This document shows, one piece after another, positions 7,940 to 14,918 of a DNA stretch of 18,716 bases. The notes beneath the pieces were generated by a model. The model was given only the letters and a program-made list of their open reading frames with translations, did no database searches and was not told the origin of the DNA. Numbering within the stretch: position 1 is the first letter of the stretch; every line of letters begins with the position of its first letter. The translations under genes and the position numbers were made by a program. Source of the DNA: CAIVAT01 sp037137455 (GTDB lineage: Bacteria; Bacteroidota; Bacteroidia; Bacteroidales; FEN-979); assembly GCA_037137455.1 (NCBI GenBank), contig JBAXKG010000052.1:1-18716 (forward strand). The letters run 5' to 3'.

Positions 7940-7971
7940 CAATGGTACAACATTTTCAATGTTATGTCAAT
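7940..7971 (-). promoter_or_regulatory. Candidate promoter of the 40-codon ORF
   Basis: On the minus strand ATTG (7968-7971) lies 20 bases before TACCATTG (7940-7947), close to the TTTG / TAnnTTTG pair with one mismatch in each. The same stretch also reads TTGACA-17-TACCAT, resembling a classical sigma70 promoter. The AACATT/AATGTT dyad lies in the spacer, where a repressor could sit. Confidence 0.4.
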
Positions 7972-7977
7972 GCATAA

Positions 7978-8009
7978 TAAGTAAGTGTCGATACTTTTTA
8001 AGTAAGTGT
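7978..8009 (+). repeat. 11-base direct repeat TAAGTAAGTGT, 21-base period
   Basis: The two exact copies are at 7978-7988 and 7999-8009. A 21-base centre-to-centre distance places both on the same DNA face, as expected of paired binding sites for a response regulator or similar protein. The location is about 100 bases upstream of ilvE and about 60 upstream of the small ORF. Confidence 0.6.
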
Positions 8010-8100
8010 GATTTATTTTTCAATTTTCAATATTCAAAAAGGAATATTCCTAACTTTACAAGGTACTTCTTACTTGTAAACAAACTAAAAACTTTCTCAT

Positions 8101-9120
8101 ATGAATACTATTGATTGGAAAAATCTGCCATTCGGTTACTTTAAAACCGACTACAATGTTCGTTGTTATTTTAAAGATGGCAAATGGGGGGAATTGGAAA
8201 TTACCGACTCCGAAACTATCACCATGCACATGGCTGCTACCTGTCTTCATTATGGACAAGAAGCCTTTGAAGGGATGAAAGCTTTTACCGGGATTGATGG
8301 AAAGATCAGAATTTTTCGGATGGAGGAAAATGCAAAACGTATGATCAGATCGGCTAGCGGTGTGATGATGGCTGAAGTTCCGGTTGAATTGTTCAACGAA
8401 GTTGTACTTAAAGTTGTTAAATTAAACCTGAAATATGTACCTCCCTATGGCGAAGGCGCTTCACTCTATATCCGTCCTTTATTAATTGGTACCGGCGCCC
8501 AGGTTGGAGTCAAAGCAGCCAAGGAGTATATGTTTCTTGTATTTGTCGGTCCTGTCGGGCCCTATTTCAAGGAAGGTTTTAACCCGGTAAAGATGCAGAT
8601 TGTCCGCGACTACGACCGTGCAGCGCCATTGGGTACAGGTCATATAAAAGTAGGCGGAAACTATGCTGCCAGTCTGAGGGCAGGTGACCGTGCTCACCAG
8701 GATGGCTATTCATCATGCATTTTTCTGGATGCCCGTGAGAAAAAGTATATCGATGAAGCAGGCCCCGCGAATTTCTTTGGAATTAAAGGAAATACTTATG
8801 TCACTCCTGATTCACCTTCCATACTTCCATCAATTACCAATATGTCTCTTCGGGTTTTAGCTGCTGAAATGGGAATGAAAGTTGAACTGCGTCCTGTATC
8901 TGTTGAAGAACTTGAAGAATTTGACGAAGTAGGCGCGTGCGGCACTGCTGCCGTGATCTCTCCAATCTGTATGATCCATGACCGCGACACTGGCAAAGAA
9001 TATAAATTTTGCAAGAACGGTCAGCCCGGAGCCATCTCACACAAACTTTACAGTAAACTTAAAGGCATCCAGGAAGGCATTGAACCTGATACGCATGGTT
9101 GGATTACAATCGTTGAATAA
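8101..9120 (+). CDS. ilvE: Branched-chain-amino-acid aminotransferase
   Basis: This PLP enzyme catalyses the last step of valine, leucine and isoleucine synthesis and the first of their breakdown, moving the amino group between the branched-chain 2-oxo acid and glutamate. The protein is 339 residues, the longer form shared with eukaryotic BCATs. Key blocks are GQEAFEGMKAF (52-62), GHIKVGGNYAASL (180-192) with the PLP lysine at K183, DEAGPANFFG (218-227) and GTAAVISPI (281-289). The ATG at 8101 is preceded by an AT-rich leader without a Shine-Dalgarno site. It is the only plus-strand gene here, transcribed divergently from the small ORF and convergently with pyrF, so it is probably a single-gene unit. 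I see no leader peptide or T-box. Confidence 0.96.
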   Translation: MNTIDWKNLPFGYFKTDYNVRCYFKDGKWGELEITDSETITMHMAATCLHYGQEAFEGMKAFTGIDGKIRIFRMEENAKRMIRSASGVMMAEVPVELFNEVVLKVVKLNLKYVPPYGEGASLYIRPLLIGTGAQVGVKAAKEYMFLVFVGPVGPYFKEGFNPVKMQIVRDYDRAAPLGTGHIKVGGNYAASLRAGDRAHQDGYSSCIFLDAREKKYIDEAGPANFFGIKGNTYVTPDSPSILPSITNMSLRVLAAEMGMKVELRPVSVEELEEFDEVGACGTAAVISPICMIHDRDTGKEYKFCKNGQPGAISHKLYSKLKGIQEGIEPDTHGWITIVE

Positions 9121-9167
9121 ACCATTTTGAATGGAATGAAACCCGTAAAACAGAGTTTCTGACTTTT

Positions 9168-9992
9168 TTATAGAAGTTGTTTCATCTCCTGCTGCATCTT
9201 CATCGCCTCTTCCCTGGCTTTCTCTGCAAAATCTCTACCGGCTGAAGCATAAATTATATTCCTCGACGAATTAACGATCAGGCAGCACTCTTTTGTCATA
9301 CCATGTTTTGCAACTTCACGCAGGCTTCCTCCCTGAGCGCCGACACCCGGAACCAACAGGAAATGATCAGGGACAATTTTCCGCACATCCACAAGCATCT
9401 CAGCCTTGGTGGCGCCCACAACATACATCATGTTCTCGTTGCTTCCCCATTCCTGCGATTTTGAAAGTACCTGTTCAAAAAGCCGGAGATCATTATCTTT
9501 AAAAAACTGAAAATCAAAAGCCCCTTTGTTTGAAGTCAGGGCGAGAACTATAATCCACTTTTCAGGATAGGAGAGGAATGGTTTTACCGAATCTTCTCCC
9601 ATGTATGGCGCTACTGTAACGGCATCAAAATTCATCCCCGAAGATGCCGGATCAAACATGGCCTTCGCATATTGCTGCGAGGTGTTGCCAATGTCGCCTC
9701 GTTTTGCATCTGCAATTGTAAAAAGTTGTCCGGGGAAAGCATTATTGATATACTCGATGGTCTTTGTAAGGCTACGCCAACCCTTGGTACCATTGCATTC
9801 ATAAAAGGCAAAATTAGGCTTGTAAGCTAAAGTAAGATCATGTGTGGCATCAATGATCTCCTTGTTAAACTCGAAGATCGGATCGTCATGATCAAGTAAA
9901 TGCTTCGGAATTTTTGTTAGATCAGTATCAAGCCCGATACACAGAAATGACTTTTTAGAGAAAATCAGTTTTATCAGGTCGGTGCGGTTCAT
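9168..9992 (-). CDS. pyrF: Orotidine 5'-phosphate decarboxylase (subfamily 2)
   Basis: This enzyme converts OMP to UMP in the last step of de novo pyrimidine synthesis, in the cytoplasm. The protein is 274 residues from the ATG at 9992; an in-frame TTG two codons earlier is also open. It is longer than the E. coli enzyme (about 245) and matches the second OMPdecase subfamily. The catalytic signature DAKRGDIGNT is at 95-104, with D95, K97 and D100, and the upstream K58 in YKPN completes the charged network. The phosphate-binding end VPGVGAQGGSL is present. It is the last gene of the OmpA-purM-prfA-pyrF run, 46 bases after prfA, and faces ilvE across a 47-base gap. Confidence 0.96.
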   Translation of the reverse strand: MNRTDLIKLIFSKKSFLCIGLDTDLTKIPKHLLDHDDPIFEFNKEIIDATHDLTLAYKPNFAFYECNGTKGWRSLTKTIEYINNAFPGQLFTIADAKRGDIGNTSQQYAKAMFDPASSGMNFDAVTVAPYMGEDSVKPFLSYPEKWIIVLALTSNKGAFDFQFFKDNDLRLFEQVLSKSQEWGSNENMMYVVGATKAEMLVDVRKIVPDHFLLVPGVGAQGGSLREVAKHGMTKECCLIVNSSRNIIYASAGRDFAEKAREEAMKMQQEMKQLL

Positions 9993-10002
9993 GTTCAAAA
10001 GT

Positions 10003-10010
10003 CAAAATTA
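10003..10010 (-). promoter_or_regulatory. Possible -7 box before pyrF
   Basis: The minus strand reads TAATTTTG, an exact TAnnTTTG, 10 bases before the pyrF ATG. No -33 TTTG is seen, the stretch is very AT-rich and the resulting leader would be extremely short, so chance is likely. Confidence 0.2.
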
Positions 10011-10022
10011 AAAACTAGCGCT

Positions 10023-10043
10023 CGTCATTCGTCATCCGTCAAT
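10023..10043. repeat. Three tandem heptamers, consensus CGTCAT(T/C)
   Basis: The three 7-mers CGTCATT, CGTCATC and CGTCAAT follow each other between prfA and pyrF. The last one covers the prfA stop codon. The period and consensus match the array at 3775-3795. Confidence 0.6.
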
Positions 10044-11112
10044 TACTTCCCGCCTCCTTCAGCCTCTCAGCATTCTCAGCCAGCTGAAGTGCATCAATCA
10101 GAGGCTGTACATCACCATCCATCACTACGGGCAGGTTGTATAGGTTCATGTTGATGCGGTGATCGGTAACGCGGCTTTGTGCATAATTGTAAGTGCGAAT
10201 TTTAGCCGAACGGTCACCGGTCGATACCATGGTTTTCCTTTTCTTGGAAATCTCGTCGAGGTATTTCTGATGTTCCAATTCATACAATCTCGTCCGCAGT
10301 ACTTTCATTGCTTTTTCAAAATTCTTGATCTGTGATTTTTCATCCTGGCATGATACTACAATCCCCGAAGGGACATGGGTAAGCCTGATCGCGGAATAGG
10401 TCGTATTTACCGATTGTCCGCCCGGGCCGGAGGAACAAAATGTATCTTTACGAATGTCCGATTGTTTAATTTCAACATCAAACTCATCGGCTTCGGGTAA
10501 AACAGCCACAGTGGCAGCCGATGTATGAACCCTGCCCTGGGTTTCGGTCTGAGGAACACGTTGAACGCGATGAACCCCCGATTCATATTTCATAAGCCCG
10601 TAAACATTTTCTCCCATGATGTTGAAGATGATTTCCTTGAAACCACCCATGGTGCCATCAGTAAAATCGACCAGTTCAACCTTCCAGCGCTTGGTTTCAG
10701 CGAATTTGCTGTACATGCGGTACAAATCACCGGCGAAAATACTTGCTTCGTCGCCTCCGGTTCCTGCACGGATTTCGATCACGGCATTCTTCCCATCCTC
10801 CGGATCTGCCGGGATCAGCATCATCCGGATATTTTCTTCCAGCTTATCTTTTTCAGCCGAGAGGCTATTGAATTCCTCTTTTGCCATGCTGCGGAACTCC
10901 TCATCCTTTTCATTATGGATGATCTCTTTGGCATGGTCGATATTTGACAAAATGCTTTTATACACTTCAAATGCCTCCATGATGGGCTGGAGCTCCTTGT
11001 AATCCTTGTTGAGCTTGATATAATTCTTCATATCGCTCATCGCCGATGGATCATTCATCTGTTCCTGAATGCTATCGTACCGTACTTTGATTGCCTCTAA
11101 TTTATCTAACAT
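10039..11112 (-). CDS. prfA: Peptide chain release factor 1
   Basis: The factor recognises UAA and UAG in the ribosomal A site and triggers peptide release. The protein is 357 residues from the ATG at 11112 (MLDKLEAIK); the open frame extends 8 codons to a TTG, which I do not use. The layout is N-terminal helical domain 1, then the codon-recognition loop with the P-x-T tripeptide as PQT (187-189), and the catalytic GGQ at 231-233 inside DTFCSSGPGGQSVNTT. The P-x-T form and spacing assign it to RF1 and not RF2, which carries SPF. The CSSGPGGQS version of the loop is typical of Bacteroidota. It lies between purM (51 bases upstream) and pyrF. A TAACTTTG box at 11134-11141 may allow separate expression. 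Confidence 0.97.
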   Translation of the reverse strand: MLDKLEAIKVRYDSIQEQMNDPSAMSDMKNYIKLNKDYKELQPIMEAFEVYKSILSNIDHAKEIIHNEKDEEFRSMAKEEFNSLSAEKDKLEENIRMMLIPADPEDGKNAVIEIRAGTGGDEASIFAGDLYRMYSKFAETKRWKVELVDFTDGTMGGFKEIIFNIMGENVYGLMKYESGVHRVQRVPQTETQGRVHTSAATVAVLPEADEFDVEIKQSDIRKDTFCSSGPGGQSVNTTYSAIRLTHVPSGIVVSCQDEKSQIKNFEKAMKVLRTRLYELEHQKYLDEISKKRKTMVSTGDRSAKIRTYNYAQSRVTDHRINMNLYNLPVVMDGDVQPLIDALQLAENAERLKEAGSN

Positions 11113-11133
11113 GCCCAGAAATGAAATTGGCTG

Positions 11134-11141
11134 CAAAGTTA
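11134..11141 (-). promoter_or_regulatory. Candidate -7 box for prfA
   Basis: TAACTTTG on the minus strand is an exact match to TAnnTTTG, 21 bases before the prfA ATG. The best -33 candidate, ATTG, is 23 bases upstream, slightly too far. If used, prfA-pyrF could be transcribed apart from purM. Confidence 0.35.
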
Positions 11142-11163
11142 ACCAATTCCAGGGGAATTAAAA

Positions 11164-12333
11164 TCAATAGCTGAATTCTCCGAATTCCGACCGGATTGTA
11201 AGACGCTTTAAAGCTGCCTCTTCACAGTATCCGATAATTTTTGCATCGACTCCGAAATCCATAGAAATATCAATTATTGCCTGAGCAATATGTTCAGGAA
11301 TATAAAGTTCGAGCCGGTGCCCCATGTTGAAAACTTTGTACATCTCCTGCCATGACGCCCCTGATTCTTCCCGGATGAGCCTGAAAAGAGGAGGGACCGG
11401 AAACAAATTATCCTTAACGATGTGCATGTTATCAATAAAATGCAGAGTTTTGGTTTGCCCGCCTCCACTGCAATGAACCATGCCATGGATAAGATCGTGG
11501 TATTTATCTGAAATTTTTCTGACAACCGGGGCGTAAGTACGGGTAGGGGACAGCATCAGATGGCCGATATCAATGCCTGGTACGCCTGATGGATCGGTCA
11601 GTTTTTTCCTGCCTGAATAAACCAAGTTGTCAGGTAGCCGGTCGTCAAAACTTTCAGGATAGAGCGAAGCATAAGATTTGCTAAGGAGATCATGACGTGC
11701 AGAAGTAAGTCCGTTACTTCCTATTCCGCTATTATATTCAGTTTCATAACATGATTTTCCTGATGATGAAAGTCCGACGATTACATCGCCGGCCCTGATC
11801 TGACCATTGTCAATGATCTTACTGCGTTTCATCCGGCAACTCACAGTCGAATCTACAATAATGGTCCTTACCAAATCCCCTAAATCTGCCGTCTCACCTC
11901 CGGAAGACCATATACCGATTCCCCATTTTCGCATTTCTGCCAGGAACTCTTCCGTTCCTTTGATGATTTCCGAAATCACCTCTCCCGTGATAATATGCTT
12001 ATTACGGCCGATCGTTGATGATAAAATAATATTATCAATGGCCCCGACACAAAGCAGATCATCGAGGTTCATAACGATGGCATCCTGAGCAATTCCGCGC
12101 CATACGTTGATGTCGCCGGTTTCTTTCCAGTAAAGGTAGGCAAGTGAGGATTTTGTTCCGGCGCCATCGGCATGCATGATGTTGCACCAGTCAGCATCGC
12201 CGCCGAGAATATCGGGGATGATTTTACAGAATGCTTTTGGAAATATTCCCTTATCGATATCCTTTATCGCCCGATGGACATCTTCCTTTGTTGAGGAAAC
12301 CCCTCGCTGTTCGTATCGGTCGGAGTCGCTCAT
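11164..12333 (-). CDS. purM: Phosphoribosylformylglycinamidine cyclo-ligase (AIR synthetase)
   Basis: This enzyme uses ATP to close FGAM into 5-aminoimidazole ribotide, the fifth step of purine synthesis. The protein is 389 residues, longer than the E. coli enzyme (345) and divergent from it, as in other Bacteroidota. Visible motifs are ADGAGTK (55-61, ATP/substrate loop), DDLLCVGA (91-98), SSGGETADL (143-151), LSSSGKSCYETEYNSGIGSN, the SPTRTYAPVV block, HCSGGGQTK, and KVFNMGHRLEL near the end (E. coli has RTFNCGVGM). The ATG overlaps the stop of the PorE-like gene by four bases (ATGA, 12330-12333), so translation is probably coupled. The other motifs support an active enzyme. Confidence 0.92.
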   Translation of the reverse strand: MSDSDRYEQRGVSSTKEDVHRAIKDIDKGIFPKAFCKIIPDILGGDADWCNIMHADGAGTKSSLAYLYWKETGDINVWRGIAQDAIVMNLDDLLCVGAIDNIILSSTIGRNKHIITGEVISEIIKGTEEFLAEMRKWGIGIWSSGGETADLGDLVRTIIVDSTVSCRMKRSKIIDNGQIRAGDVIVGLSSSGKSCYETEYNSGIGSNGLTSARHDLLSKSYASLYPESFDDRLPDNLVYSGRKKLTDPSGVPGIDIGHLMLSPTRTYAPVVRKISDKYHDLIHGMVHCSGGGQTKTLHFIDNMHIVKDNLFPVPPLFRLIREESGASWQEMYKVFNMGHRLELYIPEHIAQAIIDISMDFGVDAKIIGYCEEAALKRLTIRSEFGEFSY

Positions 12334-14798
12334 TCGAATATGATCTCGCCGGCTGCGTCATCAATGCTGTACTTCCCAAACATTTTCATTGTATTGTCAC
12401 CAAATTGCAGCGATGGAATTTTTTTGTTTACGATAGCTTTCAGATCTCTGATGGTATTCTTCCCGATCCTGATCTCCTTGATAGTCAATACAGCTTTTTC
12501 TGCAACTGTCCCTTCTCCGATAATTTTTGTAACATCTCCGTCAAAACTGGTTTTATCAATCACGCCATCAGTAAGTAACTTCAATGTCAGGTCAGGTGAA
12601 ATATAGACCTCTTTCTCTTTTGGATCGAAGGTAAAAGCGGTGGTAATGCCGCTGATATAGCCTGTCCCCGCGTATAATCCATCTCTGGTCTTAACTACTG
12701 CGACATTGTTCTGTTCCGGGTTTAAAACCACTTCAATTTTTGTTGGCGGAAGAGTTTTGCTGATTTTTGTTTTTGGCACAAAGTCATTCCTGAGAATCGA
12801 AAATTCAGTTCGCCTGTTCAGTTGATGTGCGGCTTCCTTCACATCAGTATTTGGAAGAGTGTTGATCACTGAGTCGTTCAATACCGTTCCTGCTTTAAAT
12901 GTAAAGTTTTCCTTGGTAATATCCCTTGCTAAAACCCTCGGAACGCGTTCACCATAACCCTTTGCAACCAGGCGCTCCTGATCAATACCTCTGGAAATCA
13001 GATAATCTACCACACTCTGTGCCCTTTTTTGAGATAAAATGTCATTACGCTCATCACTGTCACGGGAGTCGGTGTGAGAAGCCAGCTCAATTACGATAGT
13101 TTCATTCGCATCAAGAGTTTCGATAAGGCCCTGCAACGAGTCACTGTATTGTGGTTTGAGATCCCATTTTGCCAGGTCATACAGAATATCGGGCAAAACA
13201 ACCGGTTTTTTCGGAATTGGCCTCAATACAAAATTTCGCGTAAGGTCTTTGCTCTTTTCCAGTCCGACAGTTGTTTCCCGGCCTTTTTCGTTGAAATATT
13301 CCTTTCTGACGACAAAAATATCGTAGGTTGTATTTTCTGAAATCTGCATTTTATTAAATCCGTAATGGCCTTTTTCATCCGTTTTATCTTCTAATGCCTT
13401 TCCATTGGTTCCTACAATACTGACAGTTGCGCCAACTATCGGCTGTAGTGTCCGGTCGTCGGTGACGTTGCCTTCGAGGGTGAAATAAACAGGTGGAATC
13501 ACGAATGAATAAATATCATCCCTGCCTTTACCACCAGGCCGGTTGGAGGAAAAGAGCCCTTGTTCTGACTCTTCGCCATTAAAAACAATTGCAAAATCAT
13601 CGGCGGCTGAGTTAATTGGCGACCGCATGTTTTCAGGACGACTCCAGGCGCCCGTAGTTGATCCGCTTTTTGAAAAAGTTGTTACAAAAATATCCAATCC
13701 CCCCATCCCTGGATGTCCGTTTGAAGCAAAATATAAAATACTGTCGTTACGGATGAAAGGAAAAAGCTCATCTCCTGCTGTATTTATTTCAGGCCCCATG
13801 TTTTGTTTTAAGTATTTTCCGCTTTTTTTATCCTTTTTGGCCACCCAGATGTCTTTACCACCGTAACCTCCTCGAAGATCAGCAGAGAAATAAATGGTTT
13901 CATCATTTGAAACACTCGGGTGCCCCATTACCGTTGAAGAATCACCTCCCAAATCAATATTTTCCGGTTCTGACCAGCTTTTTCCACCCTGCCTGCTTGC
14001 CCTGAAAATGGCACATCCGTTTTTTTTCTTCGGATCATTCCAGCAACGGGTAAAATAAAATGAAGAAAACCGTGGGTTGAATTGCCCGACTCCATCGTTG
14101 GCTTTGGAATTAATCATGCTTGCTTCATCAGCTAATACAGGTTTACTCCAGTCACCCTTGCGGTCGACCCTTGAAAAGAAAAAATCAGAAAAACCCAGCC
14201 CTGTCCAGTTATCGACATCTCTTCCCTTGGCTCCGGTGCGGTCGGATGTAAATATAATTGATAAGAATTTTTTATCTGCATAAGCCGTTGCAAAATCATC
14301 CTCTTTCGAATTAAGAAGCTTTTCCCATTTTATGCCATAATTGGTCGGGTTTGCAATCCATTCTTTGGCTTGTGTGCAGGTTTCAACTCCAATTGTGGCT
14401 TTGGGATCATTAGGCATCTTTTCTTTGTAGGCCAGGTATTGTATAATGGCTTCATCGTAGTTGCCATTCACTTTAAGCATATCAGCATAATATAGAAGTA
14501 TCTTCGGATCATCCTTCACATATTTTGCATTATTAACCAATCGTTTATAAGAAACTTCTGCTTTTTTAGTGTTGTTCATCATCCGGTAGCATTCGGCGAT
14601 ACGGAATGAAATTCGGTCACGTTCCCCTTTATTATTCTTTACCTTGGAATAAGCCTTTTGATACTTCTGTAAGGCAACCAGAAACATCTGGTCAGTATAG
14701 GCCTCATCTGCTGCCTTTGAATATTTATTCTGGGCAATTGAACAAGGCGATGAAGCCATGAATAACATGATGAGGAGGAATAAAATAAGATTACGCAT
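12330..14798 (-). CDS. PorE-like TPR / beta-propeller / CRD / OmpA protein with degenerate retropepsin-like tail
   Basis: The protein is 822 residues. A signal peptide occupies 1-22 (likely cut after AQ; no clear lipobox). Then come TPR repeats (about 25-130), PD40/WD40-like propeller blades (about 165-432, with repeated blocks such as IYFSADLRGGYGGKDIW at 302-318 and LYFASNGHPGMGGLDIF at 355-371), a carboxypeptidase-regulatory-like domain (438-525), and an OmpA C-terminal domain (about 535-670) with HTDSRDSDERN and SQKRAQSV. D577 and R592 are the likely peptidoglycan contacts. This order is that of PorE of the type IX secretion system, which holds the OM complex to peptidoglycan; related OmpA proteins outside T9SS are also common, so the role is uncertain. 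Residues 686-822 add a domain resembling retropepsin-like aspartic proteases but with DPK in place of D-T/S-G. It is first gene of the run to pyrF. Confidence 0.88.
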   Translation of the reverse strand: MRNLILFLLIMLFMASSPCSIAQNKYSKAADEAYTDQMFLVALQKYQKAYSKVKNNKGERDRISFRIAECYRMMNNTKKAEVSYKRLVNNAKYVKDDPKILLYYADMLKVNGNYDEAIIQYLAYKEKMPNDPKATIGVETCTQAKEWIANPTNYGIKWEKLLNSKEDDFATAYADKKFLSIIFTSDRTGAKGRDVDNWTGLGFSDFFFSRVDRKGDWSKPVLADEASMINSKANDGVGQFNPRFSSFYFTRCWNDPKKKNGCAIFRASRQGGKSWSEPENIDLGGDSSTVMGHPSVSNDETIYFSADLRGGYGGKDIWVAKKDKKSGKYLKQNMGPEINTAGDELFPFIRNDSILYFASNGHPGMGGLDIFVTTFSKSGSTTGAWSRPENMRSPINSAADDFAIVFNGEESEQGLFSSNRPGGKGRDDIYSFVIPPVYFTLEGNVTDDRTLQPIVGATVSIVGTNGKALEDKTDEKGHYGFNKMQISENTTYDIFVVRKEYFNEKGRETTVGLEKSKDLTRNFVLRPIPKKPVVLPDILYDLAKWDLKPQYSDSLQGLIETLDANETIVIELASHTDSRDSDERNDILSQKRAQSVVDYLISRGIDQERLVAKGYGERVPRVLARDITKENFTFKAGTVLNDSVINTLPNTDVKEAAHQLNRRTEFSILRNDFVPKTKISKTLPPTKIEVVLNPEQNNVAVVKTRDGLYAGTGYISGITTAFTFDPKEKEVYISPDLTLKLLTDGVIDKTSFDGDVTKIIGEGTVAEKAVLTIKEIRIGKNTIRDLKAIVNKKIPSLQFGDNTMKMFGKYSIDDAAGEIIFE

Positions 14799-14830
14799 GT
14801 AAACGCAATTTGGATTGCCTTATTAACGCA

Positions 14831-14862
14831 CAAATATATTAAAAAGTCTGATGACCGACTAA
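14831..14862 (-). promoter_or_regulatory. Promoter of the PorE-like gene
   Basis: TATATTTG at 14831-14838 (minus) matches TAnnTTTG exactly; TTAG at 14859-14862 lies 20 bases upstream at the -33 distance. The start codon is about 33 bases downstream of the -7 box. The -33 part abuts and partly shares the T tract of the secDF terminator. Confidence 0.5.
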
Positions 14863-14899
14863 AAAAAAGGCTGCCCTGATGTATTGGAACAGCCTTTTT
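14861..14899 (-). terminator. Intrinsic terminator of secDF
   Basis: On the minus strand a 10-base stem (14890-14899 with 14864-14873, AAAAAGGCTG / CAGCCTTTTT) closes a 16-base loop and runs into eight Ts. It begins 20 bases after the secDF stop. Confidence 0.88.
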
Positions 14900-14918
14900 G
14901 CCATTGAATTTTAATAGA

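Larger units (their letters stand above)
7920..8100. promoter_or_regulatory. Divergent intergenic region between the small ORF and ilvE
   Basis: This AT-rich gap holds several structured elements. There is an exact dyad AACATT-TTC-AATGTT at 7949-7963, an 11-base direct repeat TAAGTAAGTGT at 7978-7988 and 7999-8009 (21 bases apart, about two helical turns), and a perfect palindrome GGAATATTCC at 8041-8050. TAACTTTA at 8051-8058 resembles the -7 box TAnnTTTG for ilvE with one mismatch, about 43 bases before the start, but lacks a TTTG at -33. The dyads and repeat look like regulator sites; no regulator is known here. Confidence 0.4.

Noticed and set aside
9151..9169. CAGA-GTT-TCTG hairpin followed by six Ts between ilvE and pyrF
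   Set aside because: The stem is only four base pairs; it may help end ilvE transcription but is too weak to call a terminator.
10023..10043. Heptamer array as a start of a CRISPR or phase-variation tract
   Set aside because: Units are only 7 bases, imperfect, number three and have no spacers; they lie outside the start region of any gene whose frame they could switch.
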